Below, piece after piece: positions 48,021 to 56,606 of a stretch of 64,000 bases of DNA. Numbering within the stretch: position 1 is the first letter of the stretch; every line of letters begins with the position of its first letter. The notes beneath the pieces are model-generated. The model searched no databases. It saw only the letters and a list, made by a program, of their open reading frames with translations, and was not told the DNA's origin. Origin of the DNA: Rhodocyclaceae bacterium (lineage in GTDB: Bacteria; Pseudomonadota; Gammaproteobacteria; Burkholderiales; Rhodocyclaceae); contig JAGTRP010000016.1 in the NCBI GenBank assembly GCA_018261935.1, positions 1 to 64,000 of the forward strand, given 5' to 3'. A program made the translations under genes and the position numbers.

Positions 48021-48095
48021 CTCCTCGTAGTTCAATGGATAGAACGGGCGCCTCCTAAGCGCCAGATACAGGTTCGATTCCTGTCGAGGGGACCA
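48021..48095 (+). tRNA. tRNA-Arg (anticodon CCU)
   Basis: This 75-base tRNA has an encoded CCA, the anticodon loop CTCCTAA inside a GGCGC/GCGCC stem (anticodon CCT), and the T-loop TTCGATT. Its acceptor pairs CTCCTCG with CGAGGGG, with one G-U pair. The last 23 bases are also the left attachment site of the satellite-like element. Confidence 0.96.
48073..48095 (+). repeat. Left attachment site (tRNA-Arg 3' end)
   Basis: The 18 bases TTCGATTCCTGTCGAGGG and the following ACCA (after one extra G and a G) recur at 61670-61691. This copy is inside the functional tRNA. Confidence 0.88.
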
Positions 48096-48129
48096 GCCAA
48101 CGTTCCGAGACATGCCGAGAACAACCGAA

Positions 48130-48160
48130 AACCCCGTGAAATCACGGGGTTTTTTGTTTT
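48130..48160 (+). terminator. Terminator behind tRNA-Arg
   Basis: Stem AACCCCGTG/CACGGGGTT with loop AAAT is followed by TTTTTTGTTTT. It separates tRNA transcription from the integrase gene. Confidence 0.92.
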
Positions 48161-48209
48161 CTGCGTTCCGACAATGTACGGCATTGCGCGTGGGAATCCG
48201 GTAAGATTT

Positions 48210-48268
48210 GGGGGTATTTTTAGGGGTACTTTTTAGCCCCTCGGCAAGCCCGCCCAGAATATACCCCC
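48210..48268. promoter_or_regulatory. Left integrase arm-type sites (GGGGGTAT)
   Basis: GGGGGTAT occurs at 48210-48217, the close match AGGGGTAC at 48222-48229, and ATACCCCC (its complement) at 48261-48268. The same octamer recurs twice near the right end at 61597-61616. Paired sites near both ends match what tyrosine integrases use as arm sites. They also overlap the int promoter region, which would allow autoregulation. Confidence 0.6.
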
Positions 48269-48284
48269 AGCCAAGGAGGTAACC

Positions 48285-49529
48285 ATGCCGCTGACCGATG
48301 TTGCTGCCAGGAAAGCCGCACCCCGGGAGAAGCCTTACAAGCTATCCGATGAGAAGGGGCTTTATCTCCATGTCCAGCCTAATGGTGCTCGCTACTGGCG
48401 GCTCAAATACCGGTTCGGGGGGAAAGAGAAAGTCTTGGCACTGGGGGTATATCCAGAGGTCGGCTTGAAGGAAGCCCGGGAGCGCCGGGCGGCAGCCCAG
48501 AAGCTACTCGATCAAGGGAAGGATCCTGGAGAGACCCGGCGTGAAGAGAAAATCGCCCGGAAGGTGGCCGCCAGGACCTCGTTCGAAGCCGTCGCCCGGG
48601 AATGGTTCGAGCACAAGCGGCACGAATGGGTGGAGAGCTACGCCGACAAAATCATCGTCTCCCTCGAAAAGGACCTATTCCCTTCCCTGGGCCGGCGGCC
48701 CATTGGGGAAATAACCGCTGCCGAGCTGCTCGCCGCCCTACGGAAGGTCGAAGCCAGGGGCGCCCTGGAAACGCTCAAGCGAGTCAGGCAACGGGCCAGC
48801 GATGTATTCCTCTACGCCATTGCCACGGGACGCGCAGAAACGAATCCAGCAGCCGGACTCCACAAAGCCGTGAAGGTGGCGCCATCGAGGCACCGGCCGG
48901 CCCTCCATGCCGGCGAGCTGCGCGACTTCTTCATCCGCCTCGAGGCAGTGCGGATCAGCAGCCAGATCAAGTCCGCCGTCCGGCTGCTTATCCTGACGTT
49001 CCTACGGCCAGGTGAGCTGCGAGGCGCCTGTTGGTCCGAAGTCGACTTGTCCGCCGGCCTTTGGATCGTCCCCGGGGAGCGGGATCGTTCCAGAGGAATG
49101 GTAGGCATGAAGATGAAAGAGCCCCATGCCGTCCCGCTTTCTCGCCAAGCCATCGCTCTGTTCAAGGGACTCCAGACCCTGACCGGTGACGGTGAGCTAG
49201 TTTTCCCGAACCGCAATGACTCGTCCCGCCCCATGTCGGATGGAACGATCAACAGCGCGTTGCGGGCCATGGGCTACAGTTCCGACCAAGTAACCGGCCA
49301 TGGTTTCCGGTCTACCGCGACGGGCGCCCTCCTGGAGCTTGGGTTCCGCCCTGAGGTCATTGATCGCCAGCTCTCCCACCGGGAACGAAATGAGGTCTTC
49401 GGCGCGTACAGCCACCAGGCCGAATACATGGATGAGCGGCGCCGGATGATGCAGGCCTGGGCCGACTACTTGGACAGGCTACGATCCGGGGCGGAGGTCA
49501 TCCCGCTGAGAGCCACCGGGAAGAGTTGA
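48285..49529 (+). CDS. Tyrosine-type site-specific integrase (P4-like)
   Basis: This 414-residue integrase catalyses insertion and excision at tRNA-Arg. It has the N-terminal arm-binding domain (DEKGLYLHVQPNGARYWRLK), a core-binding domain with FEAVAREWFEHKR, and the catalytic domain. The Arg is in LTFLRPGELRGACW, the His-x-x-Arg in HGFRSTATGALLE, and the nucleophilic Tyr in SHRERNEVFGAYSH. All catalytic residues are visible, so it is likely active. A strong AAGGAGGT site precedes it, with integrase sites just in front of the start. Confidence 0.96.
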   Translation: MPLTDVAARKAAPREKPYKLSDEKGLYLHVQPNGARYWRLKYRFGGKEKVLALGVYPEVGLKEARERRAAAQKLLDQGKDPGETRREEKIARKVAARTSFEAVAREWFEHKRHEWVESYADKIIVSLEKDLFPSLGRRPIGEITAAELLAALRKVEARGALETLKRVRQRASDVFLYAIATGRAETNPAAGLHKAVKVAPSRHRPALHAGELRDFFIRLEAVRISSQIKSAVRLLILTFLRPGELRGACWSEVDLSAGLWIVPGERDRSRGMVGMKMKEPHAVPLSRQAIALFKGLQTLTGDGELVFPNRNDSSRPMSDGTINSALRAMGYSSDQVTGHGFRSTATGALLELGFRPEVIDRQLSHRERNEVFGAYSHQAEYMDERRRMMQAWADYLDRLRSGAEVIPLRATGKS

Positions 49530-49892
49530 TGCGCGCCCCTGCCACGCACACATGGCACGTCGATGCCGAAATCAAAATTGGGTGGCCGCACCCCCTGGCG
49601 CGCAGACGGGACCCCGCCCCGCCTGGCCGCTTTGTGGGTGGGAAATCATGCAGGTGCAAGCCCCCCTCCTCTGGGCCAACCACTGGGCGCTGTCGGGAAG
49701 CCGGCTGGCCTCGAAAATCATGCGAACTCATGCAGCTAAAGGCATTTTTTCGCGCCCCTGGGGGCGGGCATTTCCGGACCTTGCATGGCACCGGATCGTT
49801 CAGAGACTTTCGGCCTTCCGGCAACCGCCGAGCGATGCCATGGGATACCGGCAAACCTGCCGCCCCTTCGATGCTAGGGAGATTTCTCAAAC
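49530..49892. other. Non-coding stretch behind the integrase
   Basis: No supported gene. AAAATCATG occurs twice about 70 bases apart, of unknown meaning. The short open frames here have no ribosome-binding site and read as shadows. Confidence 0.3.
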
Positions 49893-50864
49893 GTGAACAA
49901 TGATGATCTGTCGGAGTGGGCCAAGGCTTTGAATTTGTCGGATATTGGTGTCAACAAACTGACTGCTGACCTCAGCACGTTGCGACAAAAACAGGCCCAG
50001 GATATTGAGCAACTTCGCCAAGAGTTCGGAGATGCCATAGAGACAATGCGCCGGGCCTTGGCAAAGGGGGTGATCCCTCTTAAGTCACTCTTGCAGATCC
50101 TCGCCAGCGAGGAAGCCATTGAGGCAGCAAAGAGAGGCGAGCTGAATATTCGAAAAATCAGAAAACGCGTCGACCTTGAGCATTACGAGGTATCCAAGTG
50201 CCTGCTCGGCAACGCCAAGAGGGCAATTCTTGCAGGACGCCTGATCGTTCGAACCTTGACCGCACCACATCCCATGGTCAATGAGGTACACGGCGTCCAG
50301 GCGTGGTGCAAGCAGAACGACACTCTGCTAACCCCTGACGAGGCCGCACCTCATGGGCGAATCGTTGTCAGCCTCGACGAGGCTATATCCTGGCTGAAAA
50401 GCGAAGGGATCCCGCTCCCAGCTTGGCTGAAAGCCAGCAAGGCGGAAACACGCAACCCGTCATGGCAGCAGGGCCACCATCCCTTGATGCAATTGCTGCT
50501 TGGCATGGCCCAGGCCGGCTACGGATTTGACCCGGCTGCCTCCCGAAACAATTGCATGGGAGACATTTCCAAGGCAGTGGGTAGGCATACCAATGGATGT
50601 GACCAGGACACCGTCCGGAAGTGGCTGCACCGAGCGACACAAGGGATACCCCCGAAACCTGGACGCCAGGAGGCACCTCTTGCCATCGCCTTGGCCATGG
50701 CAATGGACTGCTGGCGCTATACCCAAAGCAGCGCAGACAAGGTGGCAGCGGAAATATCAGCGGATTTAGCCAGCAAGGAGATTGACCTGCCGCCTGAGCC
50801 CATCAAGGCACTGCTGATCGAAGCAGAACAGACCCTACATCGCGCCATCCCACGTAAAACCTAG
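49893..50864 (+). CDS. Hypothetical element protein with coiled-coil start
   Basis: This 323-residue protein is of unknown function. It starts at a GTG with an AGGGAGA stretch about ten bases earlier. Residues 25-60 form a charged coiled coil (TLRQKQAQDIEQLRQEFGDA). The middle is mixed and the last part has many alanine-rich helices. No catalytic motif, zinc finger or membrane helix is recognised. Its codon usage is less GC-biased than the core. It stands alone between the integrase and a hairpin. Confidence 0.6.
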   Translation: MNNDDLSEWAKALNLSDIGVNKLTADLSTLRQKQAQDIEQLRQEFGDAIETMRRALAKGVIPLKSLLQILASEEAIEAAKRGELNIRKIRKRVDLEHYEVSKCLLGNAKRAILAGRLIVRTLTAPHPMVNEVHGVQAWCKQNDTLLTPDEAAPHGRIVVSLDEAISWLKSEGIPLPAWLKASKAETRNPSWQQGHHPLMQLLLGMAQAGYGFDPAASRNNCMGDISKAVGRHTNGCDQDTVRKWLHRATQGIPPKPGRQEAPLAIALAMAMDCWRYTQSSADKVAAEISADLASKEIDLPPEPIKALLIEAEQTLHRAIPRKT

Positions 50865-50872
50865 CTCCTTAT

Positions 50873-50903
50873 CCGAAGTTCGGTTTAGAAAGCCGAACTT
50901 CGG
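50873..50903. repeat. 11-bp perfect hairpin
   Basis: CCGAAGTTCGG and its exact complement at 50893-50903 are spaced by nine bases. There is no T-run. It may be a terminator without U-tail, an attenuator or an RNA-processing element behind the preceding gene. Confidence 0.55.
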
Positions 50904-51184
50904 CCTCAGCAGGGGGCTTCCCCCGAAAAATCCGGCCTGTCTTCCACCCACGTCCAGCAGGGCGCGACAATGGCCGAGCTATACCGCCCCCCCCTCTGCC
51001 GAACAATTTCGGCCCTTCCACCGTCCTTCACAGTCCCAATTGCGCCCAACCCACGCAGAAAAAAGCTGTGGGCCGCCCCTTTACAGCCAGTTCCTGTGGC
51101 GCCTGGTTTTTCCCATCCCGATACTCGGCACATACCGAGCGCCGACAGCAACGTGCGGCCGGAAAACAACCAAGGAGTCCTCCA
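50904..51184. other. Leader region before the AlpA-like gene
   Basis: Non-coding, presumably including the promoter of the next genes. No clear boxes can be seen. Confidence 0.3.
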
Positions 51185-51448
51185 ATGAACCATCCCAACG
51201 TTGGTCGCCAGGAAACAACGGGCGGCGGCTCAACGAGTAACGCGCTGCCCCGCGGAGAGCGCTTCCTGCGTGAAGCCCAACGTGCTGAAAAAACGGGCGT
51301 CCCCCGCAGTACCTGGCGCGATTTGATGTCACGCAAAGAAGCTCCGCTTCCGGTCCCCCTACCCGGCGGCCGTGTTGCTTGGCTGGAAAGTGAGCTCGAG
51401 AGTTGGATGGCCGAGCGCGTTGCCCTTCGTCGTACCCCCACCAAATAA
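51185..51448 (+). CDS. Small AlpA-like DNA-binding protein
   Basis: This 87-residue protein has a winged-helix/MerR-type motif: FLREAQRAEKTGVPRSTWRD, then APLPVPLPGGRVAWLESELE, and WMAERVA. This is the layout of AlpA-type regulators of satellites and prophages, which switch on excision or late genes. A clear AAGGAG site precedes it. A second AlpA-like gene is at the other end of the element. Confidence 0.75.
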   Translation: MNHPNVGRQETTGGGSTSNALPRGERFLREAQRAEKTGVPRSTWRDLMSRKEAPLPVPLPGGRVAWLESELESWMAERVALRRTPTK

Positions 51449-51461
51449 CCGGAGCACCCAA

Positions 51462-52220
51462 ATGAGTAACCAACAATCTACCGACATCCCCGGCAACGCA
51501 AGCTGCCAACCCGAATTGATGGCGTTCCTGACCCCCCACATGGACAAGCTGAATAGCCACCGGCAGGAGTTTGAAAAGGCCGCCACCTTGCACTCTCACC
51601 TGGTGGAACAGCTTGCCACCCTTACGAAGGCTGCCGACGCTGCCGATGCGGAGGCGGAACAAATCCGGGGAAGACGGCGGGAGGCCATGCGCGAAAGCAT
51701 CGGCCGGCCCTCGAAAAAGGTCATCGACCTTAGCGCCGATCAGCGCGCCGCCTATGCCATGGCGGAGGACTATCGTAGCCTGGCCAATGACATCACTATC
51801 GAGCGGGATCGTACCGAGATCGCAATGCACAAATCGGCCCTTCAGTTCAATGAAAGGCGGAAAACGATCTATGCTGCTTTGGCAGACCATCTCCTCGACA
51901 AAGCCTTTACGGTCTTGCCACTGGAACTCATGGCAGGCATGCGCCTCACGGCCGATGTACAGGTCGGCGACAAGGGGTCTGTATGGCATCAGACCCCCTA
52001 CGGCGCCGCTAATCCTGACATCGAAACGTTCGTCGTGAACAAGGTAGCCGCTCGCCTGCTCAGCCACTTCAAGCAGCGCAAGCACAGCCTGGAGGAGCTT
52101 CTCCCGGCGAATCTTGTAGCCCCTCTCTCCCGCTCCGGCTATGGCGGCCTTAGTCACCTGCAGATCAAGAAGCTGATAGACAACCTGGCGGCCCAGGAAC
52201 AGGCAACTGCCAGCGAATAA
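51462..52220 (+). CDS. Psu-like (polarity suppression) protein, tentative
   Basis: This 252-residue soluble protein is mostly helical. A long coiled coil spans about 25-150 and a compact C-terminus includes LSHFKQRKHSLEELLPANLV. The helical plan and place in a P4-like element suggest Psu, the P4 capsid-decoration and Rho-inhibiting protein, but sequence similarity is weak and it is longer than P4 Psu. It could equally be a structural protein of its own. The gene is followed by the tail module. Confidence 0.4.
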   Translation: MSNQQSTDIPGNASCQPELMAFLTPHMDKLNSHRQEFEKAATLHSHLVEQLATLTKAADAADAEAEQIRGRRREAMRESIGRPSKKVIDLSADQRAAYAMAEDYRSLANDITIERDRTEIAMHKSALQFNERRKTIYAALADHLLDKAFTVLPLELMAGMRLTADVQVGDKGSVWHQTPYGAANPDIETFVVNKVAARLLSHFKQRKHSLEELLPANLVAPLSRSGYGGLSHLQIKKLIDNLAAQEQATASE

Positions 52221-52253
52221 CCCTCTCATTTCATAACCATCGAGGAACCCACC

Positions 52254-52559
52254 ATGGACACCAAGACCATCACTCTCGAAACCCCCTTGCCCCGGGGCGA
52301 AACCAAAATCGACAGCCTCACCCTGCGCAAGCCCAATGTCGGCGCTTTGCGAGGCGTCAGCCTGCGGGCTCTGTTGGACATGGAAGCAAACGCAATTGCA
52401 ACCGTTTTGCCTCGCATTTCCGAGCCGTGCCTCGTTGCTGCCGAAATCAACACTATGGCCGCACCCGATCTCCTGCAGACGGGGATGGTGATTGCGGGTT
52501 TTTTTCTGCCGAGGGAAGCGCTCGCGGAGGCCAATGCGTCCGTTGGCTCCCTGACGTAG
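52254..52559 (+). CDS. P2-type tail assembly chaperone gpE
   Basis: This 101-residue protein is like P2 gpE: ITLETPLPRGETKIDSLTLR, then RKPNVGALRGVSLRALLDME and LPRISEPCLVAAEIN. gpE helps the tape-measure protein to assemble the tail. In P2 a fraction of ribosomes shift frame near the end to make E+E'. Here the slip site TTTTTTT lies at 52499-52505 and the -1 frame continues into E' (52571-52687). The gene precedes the tape-measure gene, as in P2. Confidence 0.85.
   Translation: MDTKTITLETPLPRGETKIDSLTLRKPNVGALRGVSLRALLDMEANAIATVLPRISEPCLVAAEINTMAAPDLLQTGMVIAGFFLPREALAEANASVGSLT
52499..52505 (+). promoter_or_regulatory. Candidate -1 frameshift site
   Basis: GGT-TTT-TTT-CTG in the gpE frame lets two Phe tRNAs slip back by one base. 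The -1 frame then reads on without a stop through 52684, adding the E' sequence. P2 uses a T6G slip site in the same position. Confidence 0.7.
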
Positions 52560-52570
52560 TCGATGACGCC

Positions 52571-52687
52571 ATGGCCGACATTGCCGCTGTGTTCCATTGG
52601 CCCCCTGCGGCAATGGAATCCATGGACATTACCGAACTGGCCGACTGGCGCGAACATGCTAGCCGGCGCTCCGGAGCAGAAGAATGA
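52571..52687 (+). CDS. P2-type tail chaperone gpE' part
   Basis: This short frame encodes MADIAAVFHWPPAAMESMD and a basic tail, like P2 GpE' (GpE family). It may be translated from its own ATG at 52571, but mostly it should form the C-terminal half of a gpE-E' fusion made by -1 frameshift at 52499-52505. It ends in an ATGA overlap with the tape-measure gene. Confidence 0.75.
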   Translation: MADIAAVFHWPPAAMESMDITELADWREHASRRSGAEE

Positions 52688-55305
52688 GTGATCGACAGCT
52701 TGAGCTAAGAGTCCTCTTCACTGCGGTCGACAAGTTTCTGCGGCCGGTGAAGAGCATCACCCAAGGTGCCAGCGACGCCAGCAAGGCCCTCAAGGAAAAC
52801 ACCGCGAGCGCCAAGGAGCTCAACCGCGCCCTGGGGCAGATCGACGCCTTCAAGAAGGTCCAGGCCGATGCCGCCATCACGGCCAACACCTTCACCGCTA
52901 CCCGCCGCAAGATCGACGAACTCAAGGCGGCCATGGACCAGGTCGGCGTTCCGACCAAGGCCATGGTCAAGGAGATGGACCGCCTCAACAAAGAGTCCGA
53001 CCGGCTTCGGCAGAAGCATCAATCCCTGGTCACCACCGAGCAGCAGCTCTTCGAGAAGCTCAAGGCCGGGGGCGTGGATACCTCCCGCCTGGCCGACGAG
53101 CAGCGCCGCCTGGCCAGCGCTTCCGCCGAGGCCACCAATGCCAGCCGGCGCCTTTCCGCCGCCCTCGAGGTGGAAAACCAGAAGATGAAGCAGCTCCACG
53201 CCGCCCGGGCAGAGATGAACAAGCTGAAGGCCACCGGAGACAAGCTCGCCTCCGGCGGCGCGAAGGCCATGGCCGCCGGCGCCGCGGTCAGCGCTGCCGG
53301 CAGCGTCCCGGTGATGGCCTACGCCAAGGCCGAGGACTCCGCCACCCAGATGAAGGTGGCCATGATGACCAAGGGCGGAAAGGTCTCCGAGGACTTCGAG
53401 AAGATCAACGCCCTGGCCGAGAAGCTCGGCAACCGGCTGCCAGGCACCACGTCCGACTTCCAGGACATGATGACCATGCTCATCCGCCAGGGCATGCAGT
53501 CCAAAGCCATCCTGGGCGGCCTGGGGGAGGCCACCGCCTATCTTGCCGTGCAGCTCAAGATGGCCCCATCCGCCGCATCCGAGTTCGCCAGCCAACTCCA
53601 GGACGCGACGGGGACCGCCGACAAGGACATGATGGGCCTGATGGACAGGATCCAGAAGACCTTCAACCTGGGGGTTAATCAGGACTACATGCTGCAGGGA
53701 TTCTCAAAGCTCTCTGCGGCACTTCCTATCCTCAAGAAGAACGGGGTGGAAGCTGCAGACGCGCTCGCACCGCTGCTCACGATGGCAAATCAGAGCGGCA
53801 TGACCGATGGCGGATCGGCAGGTAACGCCTACCGGAAAATTTTCCAGCAGTCACTCGATGCCAAGAAGATGGCCAAGGGCAACGCCGAGCTTGCCGGAAC
53901 CGGCGTCAAGCTGGACTTCACCGATGGCAAAGGAAGTTTCGGCGGTATCGACAAGATGTTCGCAGAGCTGGACAAGCTCAAGGGGGTTAATGACCAGCAG
54001 CGCCTGGCCGCCCTGAAGAAGATGTTCGGTGACGATGCCGAGACCCTCCAGGCTCTCACAATCATGATGAATAAGGGGGCGAGCGGCTACCGCGATGTGC
54101 AGGCCAAGATGGAAAACCAGGCCAGCATCCAGGAGCGCGTCAACGCCCAGCTCGGCACCCTGAAGAGCCTCTGGGACGCGGCCAGCGGCACCTTCACCAA
54201 CGCCCTGGTGGCCTTCGGCGAATCCGTGGCGCCGGAGCTCCATGCCACGGCGGAGTGGCTGGGCAATGTCGCCGGAAACGTCCAGGCCTGGGCCAGGGAG
54301 AACCCCCGATTCGCCGCCGGCATCATGACGGTGGTGAAGTACCTGGGCCTGCTCCTCCTCACCCTGGGCGGCCTGGCAGTCGGCGTCGGCACCGTCCTCG
54401 GTCCCATCGCCATGTTGAAGTTTGGCCTCACCACGATGGGGGTCAATGGCTCGCTATCCTTTGAAAAGCTTGGGAAGGCCTGGGAAAAGATGGGCAGTGC
54501 TTTTCAGTCAGTTAGCAAGTTCTTCATGGCTAACCCGATCCTGCTGGCCATCGCCGCCATCGCCCTGGCCGCCTTCCTGATCTACCGCTACTGGGAGCCA
54601 ATCAAGGCCTTCTTCGGCGGCATCTGGGACCAGGTGCGGCAGGCTTTCAATGGCGGCCTCACCGGCATCCTCGCCCTGATCGCCAACTGGTCCCCCATCG
54701 GGCTCTTCTACCAGGCCATGGCGGCGGTCCTCGGCTATTTCGGGATCGAGCTGCCGGGCAAGTTCACCGAGTTCGGGGCCAACATCATGGCCGGCCTGGT
54801 CGGCGGCATCATGGCCGGAATCCAGTCGGCCCGGGATGCCATCGCCGCCGCCGGCGAGGCGGTGGTCGGCTTCTTCAAGGAGAAGCTCGGGATCCACTCG
54901 CCATCCCGGGTCTTTGCCGAGTTGGGCGGATTCACCATGGCCGGCCTCGAGGAAGGCCTCGCTGGCGGAGAGGACGGCCCCCTGAGCGCCGTCGCCGAGA
55001 CCGCCAAGAAGATCGCCGGCATCGGCGCCGGCTTGGTCATCGGCGGCACGGCTCTGGCCAATGACATTGCGATCGACACCCAATCGCCAATATCAGCGCT
55101 GGCCACTTCTGGTGGCGCAAATACTGAGCGGGGAAGCGGCCACGGTGAAGGCGATGTGGGAGGAGGCAATACCTTCATCTTCAACATTACTGCCGCCCCA
55201 GGGATGGATGAGAACGCTTTGGCCCGCATGGTACGGATGGAGTTCGAGAACATCCAGAGAGAGCAGGCCGCACGCCGCCGCAGCCGTCTATCCGATGTTG
55301 ACTAA
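52684..55305 (+). CDS. Phage tail tape-measure protein (P2 gpT-like)
   Basis: This 873-residue protein sets tail length and assists DNA entry. Coiled coil fills about residues 1-190. Next is the TP901-type core with GTTSDFQDMMTMLIRQGMQS and AADALAPLLTMANQSGMTDG. Two strongly hydrophobic segments follow at about 542-577 and 614-637, and the tail contains KLGIHSPSRVFAELG. P2 gpT is about 815 residues, so the gene is full-size, not a remnant. It overlaps E' by four bases. No other tail structural gene is present in the element. Confidence 0.93.
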   Translation: MSDRQLELRVLFTAVDKFLRPVKSITQGASDASKALKENTASAKELNRALGQIDAFKKVQADAAITANTFTATRRKIDELKAAMDQVGVPTKAMVKEMDRLNKESDRLRQKHQSLVTTEQQLFEKLKAGGVDTSRLADEQRRLASASAEATNASRRLSAALEVENQKMKQLHAARAEMNKLKATGDKLASGGAKAMAAGAAVSAAGSVPVMAYAKAEDSATQMKVAMMTKGGKVSEDFEKINALAEKLGNRLPGTTSDFQDMMTMLIRQGMQSKAILGGLGEATAYLAVQLKMAPSAASEFASQLQDATGTADKDMMGLMDRIQKTFNLGVNQDYMLQGFSKLSAALPILKKNGVEAADALAPLLTMANQSGMTDGGSAGNAYRKIFQQSLDAKKMAKGNAELAGTGVKLDFTDGKGSFGGIDKMFAELDKLKGVNDQQRLAALKKMFGDDAETLQALTIMMNKGASGYRDVQAKMENQASIQERVNAQLGTLKSLWDAASGTFTNALVAFGESVAPELHATAEWLGNVAGNVQAWARENPRFAAGIMTVVKYLGLLLLTLGGLAVGVGTVLGPIAMLKFGLTTMGVNGSLSFEKLGKAWEKMGSAFQSVSKFFMANPILLAIAAIALAAFLIYRYWEPIKAFFGGIWDQVRQAFNGGLTGILALIANWSPIGLFYQAMAAVLGYFGIELPGKFTEFGANIMAGLVGGIMAGIQSARDAIAAAGEAVVGFFKEKLGIHSPSRVFAELGGFTMAGLEEGLAGGEDGPLSAVAETAKKIAGIGAGLVIGGTALANDIAIDTQSPISALATSGGANTERGSGHGEGDVGGGNTFIFNITAAPGMDENALARMVRMEFENIQREQAARRRSRLSDVD

Positions 55306-55446
55306 CCCATGGAGGGAGAGCGGATCTTGAATAGAAAAATGGGACGACAGCAGCGATGGTTTGGCGTTGATCTTCGAGTTCATCCCCATGCCATCACACC
55401 AACCGCTACAGCGCTTATCGAACAAATAGAGTCGGGAGAAAGGGGA

Positions 55447-55722
55447 ATGCAAGCCACCTGCCCTCATTGCGGTGCCAAAGCGGTCATTCGCACTTCAATC
55501 CAGCTATCGAAGCTGATCAAGACGGCTTACTGCCAGTGCCAGAACGTTGTTTGCGGGCACACCTTCAAGGCGTTCCTGGAAGTCGTCGAAACCATCTCGC
55601 CAAGCGCCATCCCGGACCCGGAAGTGGCGACTGTGCTGCAGCGTTCCCAAAGGGCAATTGAACTGGAACAACGGGCCCGGGATAACAGCAGTACCGAGCC
55701 GGCCTCAGCGGAATTCGGGTAG
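55447..55722 (+). CDS. Ogr/Delta-like zinc-finger activator
   Basis: This 91-residue protein has CPHCGAKAVIRTS and later CQCQNVVCGHTFKA, the four-cysteine zinc site of P2 Ogr and P4 Delta, which turn on late genes of helper phages via RNA polymerase alpha. A good AGAAAGGGG site precedes the ATG at 55447. The frame to 55309 adds 46 doubtful residues. Such an activator would let the element respond to, or command, the late genes of a P2-like helper. Confidence 0.85.
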   Translation: MQATCPHCGAKAVIRTSIQLSKLIKTAYCQCQNVVCGHTFKAFLEVVETISPSAIPDPEVATVLQRSQRAIELEQRARDNSSTEPASAEFG

Positions 55723-56115
55723 TCACCGAGCCACAAGGAGGCCCAGGGGCATGCCCCCTTGATCGGAGCAAAAAAAACGGCTCCCGAAGGAGCCGTGGTG
55801 TTTCAAATGACAAAAGCGACCATGATAATAAAACAGATTGAACTCCTTGACAGCAGCACCCTACCAGCAAACAATGTAGGCGTTGCGCAAACAACCGCAA
55901 CCGGGATTGGCGTCCCGAAGTACAGGCGGATGAGCCGCCACCATCGCGGCTATTTTTTCGTCCGTCGACATGGTTTTGCCTTCAATGGGCGGGCCGTGTG
56001 GGGCAGCGCAAGCTGCGCCGGATCCTGTACCCGGTACGCCAACCCGCACGGTTCCGCCCACCCCGATTGGCGTCGGGGCAAGCGGATAAACACAACCGCT
56101 GTACAGGAGGCCACC
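55723..56115. other. Intergenic region with terminator-like hairpin
   Basis: A hairpin with arms ACGGCTCC/GGAGCCGT around CGAA is at 55780-55799. An A-run before it makes it a minus-strand terminator, with a weaker effect on the plus strand. A TTGACA box at 55847-55852 could start the replication operon, but no good -10 follows. A short direct repeat (GATTGGCGTC near 55906 and 56064) is of unclear meaning. Confidence 0.45.
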
Positions 56116-56295
56116 ATGCCTAAGTCCATTTGCCGCGCCCTGCGCGCACTCTTCCCGCTCCAAGCCGTACCTGTTTCCACCCTGCCGACCCAGGCCGAAG
56201 CCAGGGCCCTTGGCGCCATGCTGGCCAGCGCCGGCAAGCGCGCCGTCATCTACCCCATGCAAGGGGGCTATCGGGTTTCGGAGGTGGCAGCATGA
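56116..56295 (+). CDS. Hypothetical 59-residue protein
   Basis: A small basic protein of unknown family with an ordered pattern (ARALGAMLASAGKRAVIYPM). It has a CAGGAGG site and overlaps the next gene by four bases (ATGA). It is first in the five-gene replication operon. Confidence 0.6.
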   Translation: MPKSICRALRALFPLQAVPVSTLPTQAEARALGAMLASAGKRAVIYPMQGGYRVSEVAA

Positions 56296-56606
56296 GCACC
56301 CAGAAGAAAGCCAAGCGCAGCACCGGGCAGGCCTCCCAACGGCCAATGATCGACGAGGTTTTTTCCCTCGCCAAGCAACTTGGATGGGTCAATCTCAACG
56401 ACAAGGAGCGAGAGCTGATCGAAACCCTGCGCTGGACCAGCTACCAGGGCCGGGCTGTTGTCATGGAGGTGGCCGCCGGAATGCGGAAGCTTCATCCATG
56501 GGTCAGGGGCTCTACTTCGAATACTGCCGTTTCCCCGGATCTCGCCGAGGGATGGAACGACGGGCAGCTACGGCAACAAGCCGTGGTCGGAGGATGTGAG
56601 TCATGA
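56292..56606 (+). CDS. Hypothetical 104-residue protein
   Basis: A small soluble protein with helical patterns (KERELIETLRWTSYQGRAVV). No family is recognised. Its ATG overlaps the preceding stop and its own stop overlaps the next start, so it belongs to the replication operon. Confidence 0.55.
   Translation: MSTQKKAKRSTGQASQRPMIDEVFSLAKQLGWVNLNDKERELIETLRWTSYQGRAVVMEVAAGMRKLHPWVRGSTSNTAVSPDLAEGWNDGQLRQQAVVGGCES

Noticed and set aside
49526-49903. Overlapping open frames of about 115-125 codons after the integrase
   Set aside because: No ribosome-binding site, unnatural composition and mutual overlap in two frames.
55309-55446. N-terminal extension of the Ogr/Delta-like protein
   Set aside because: The family begins at the zinc-finger part, and ATG 55447 has a better ribosome-binding site.
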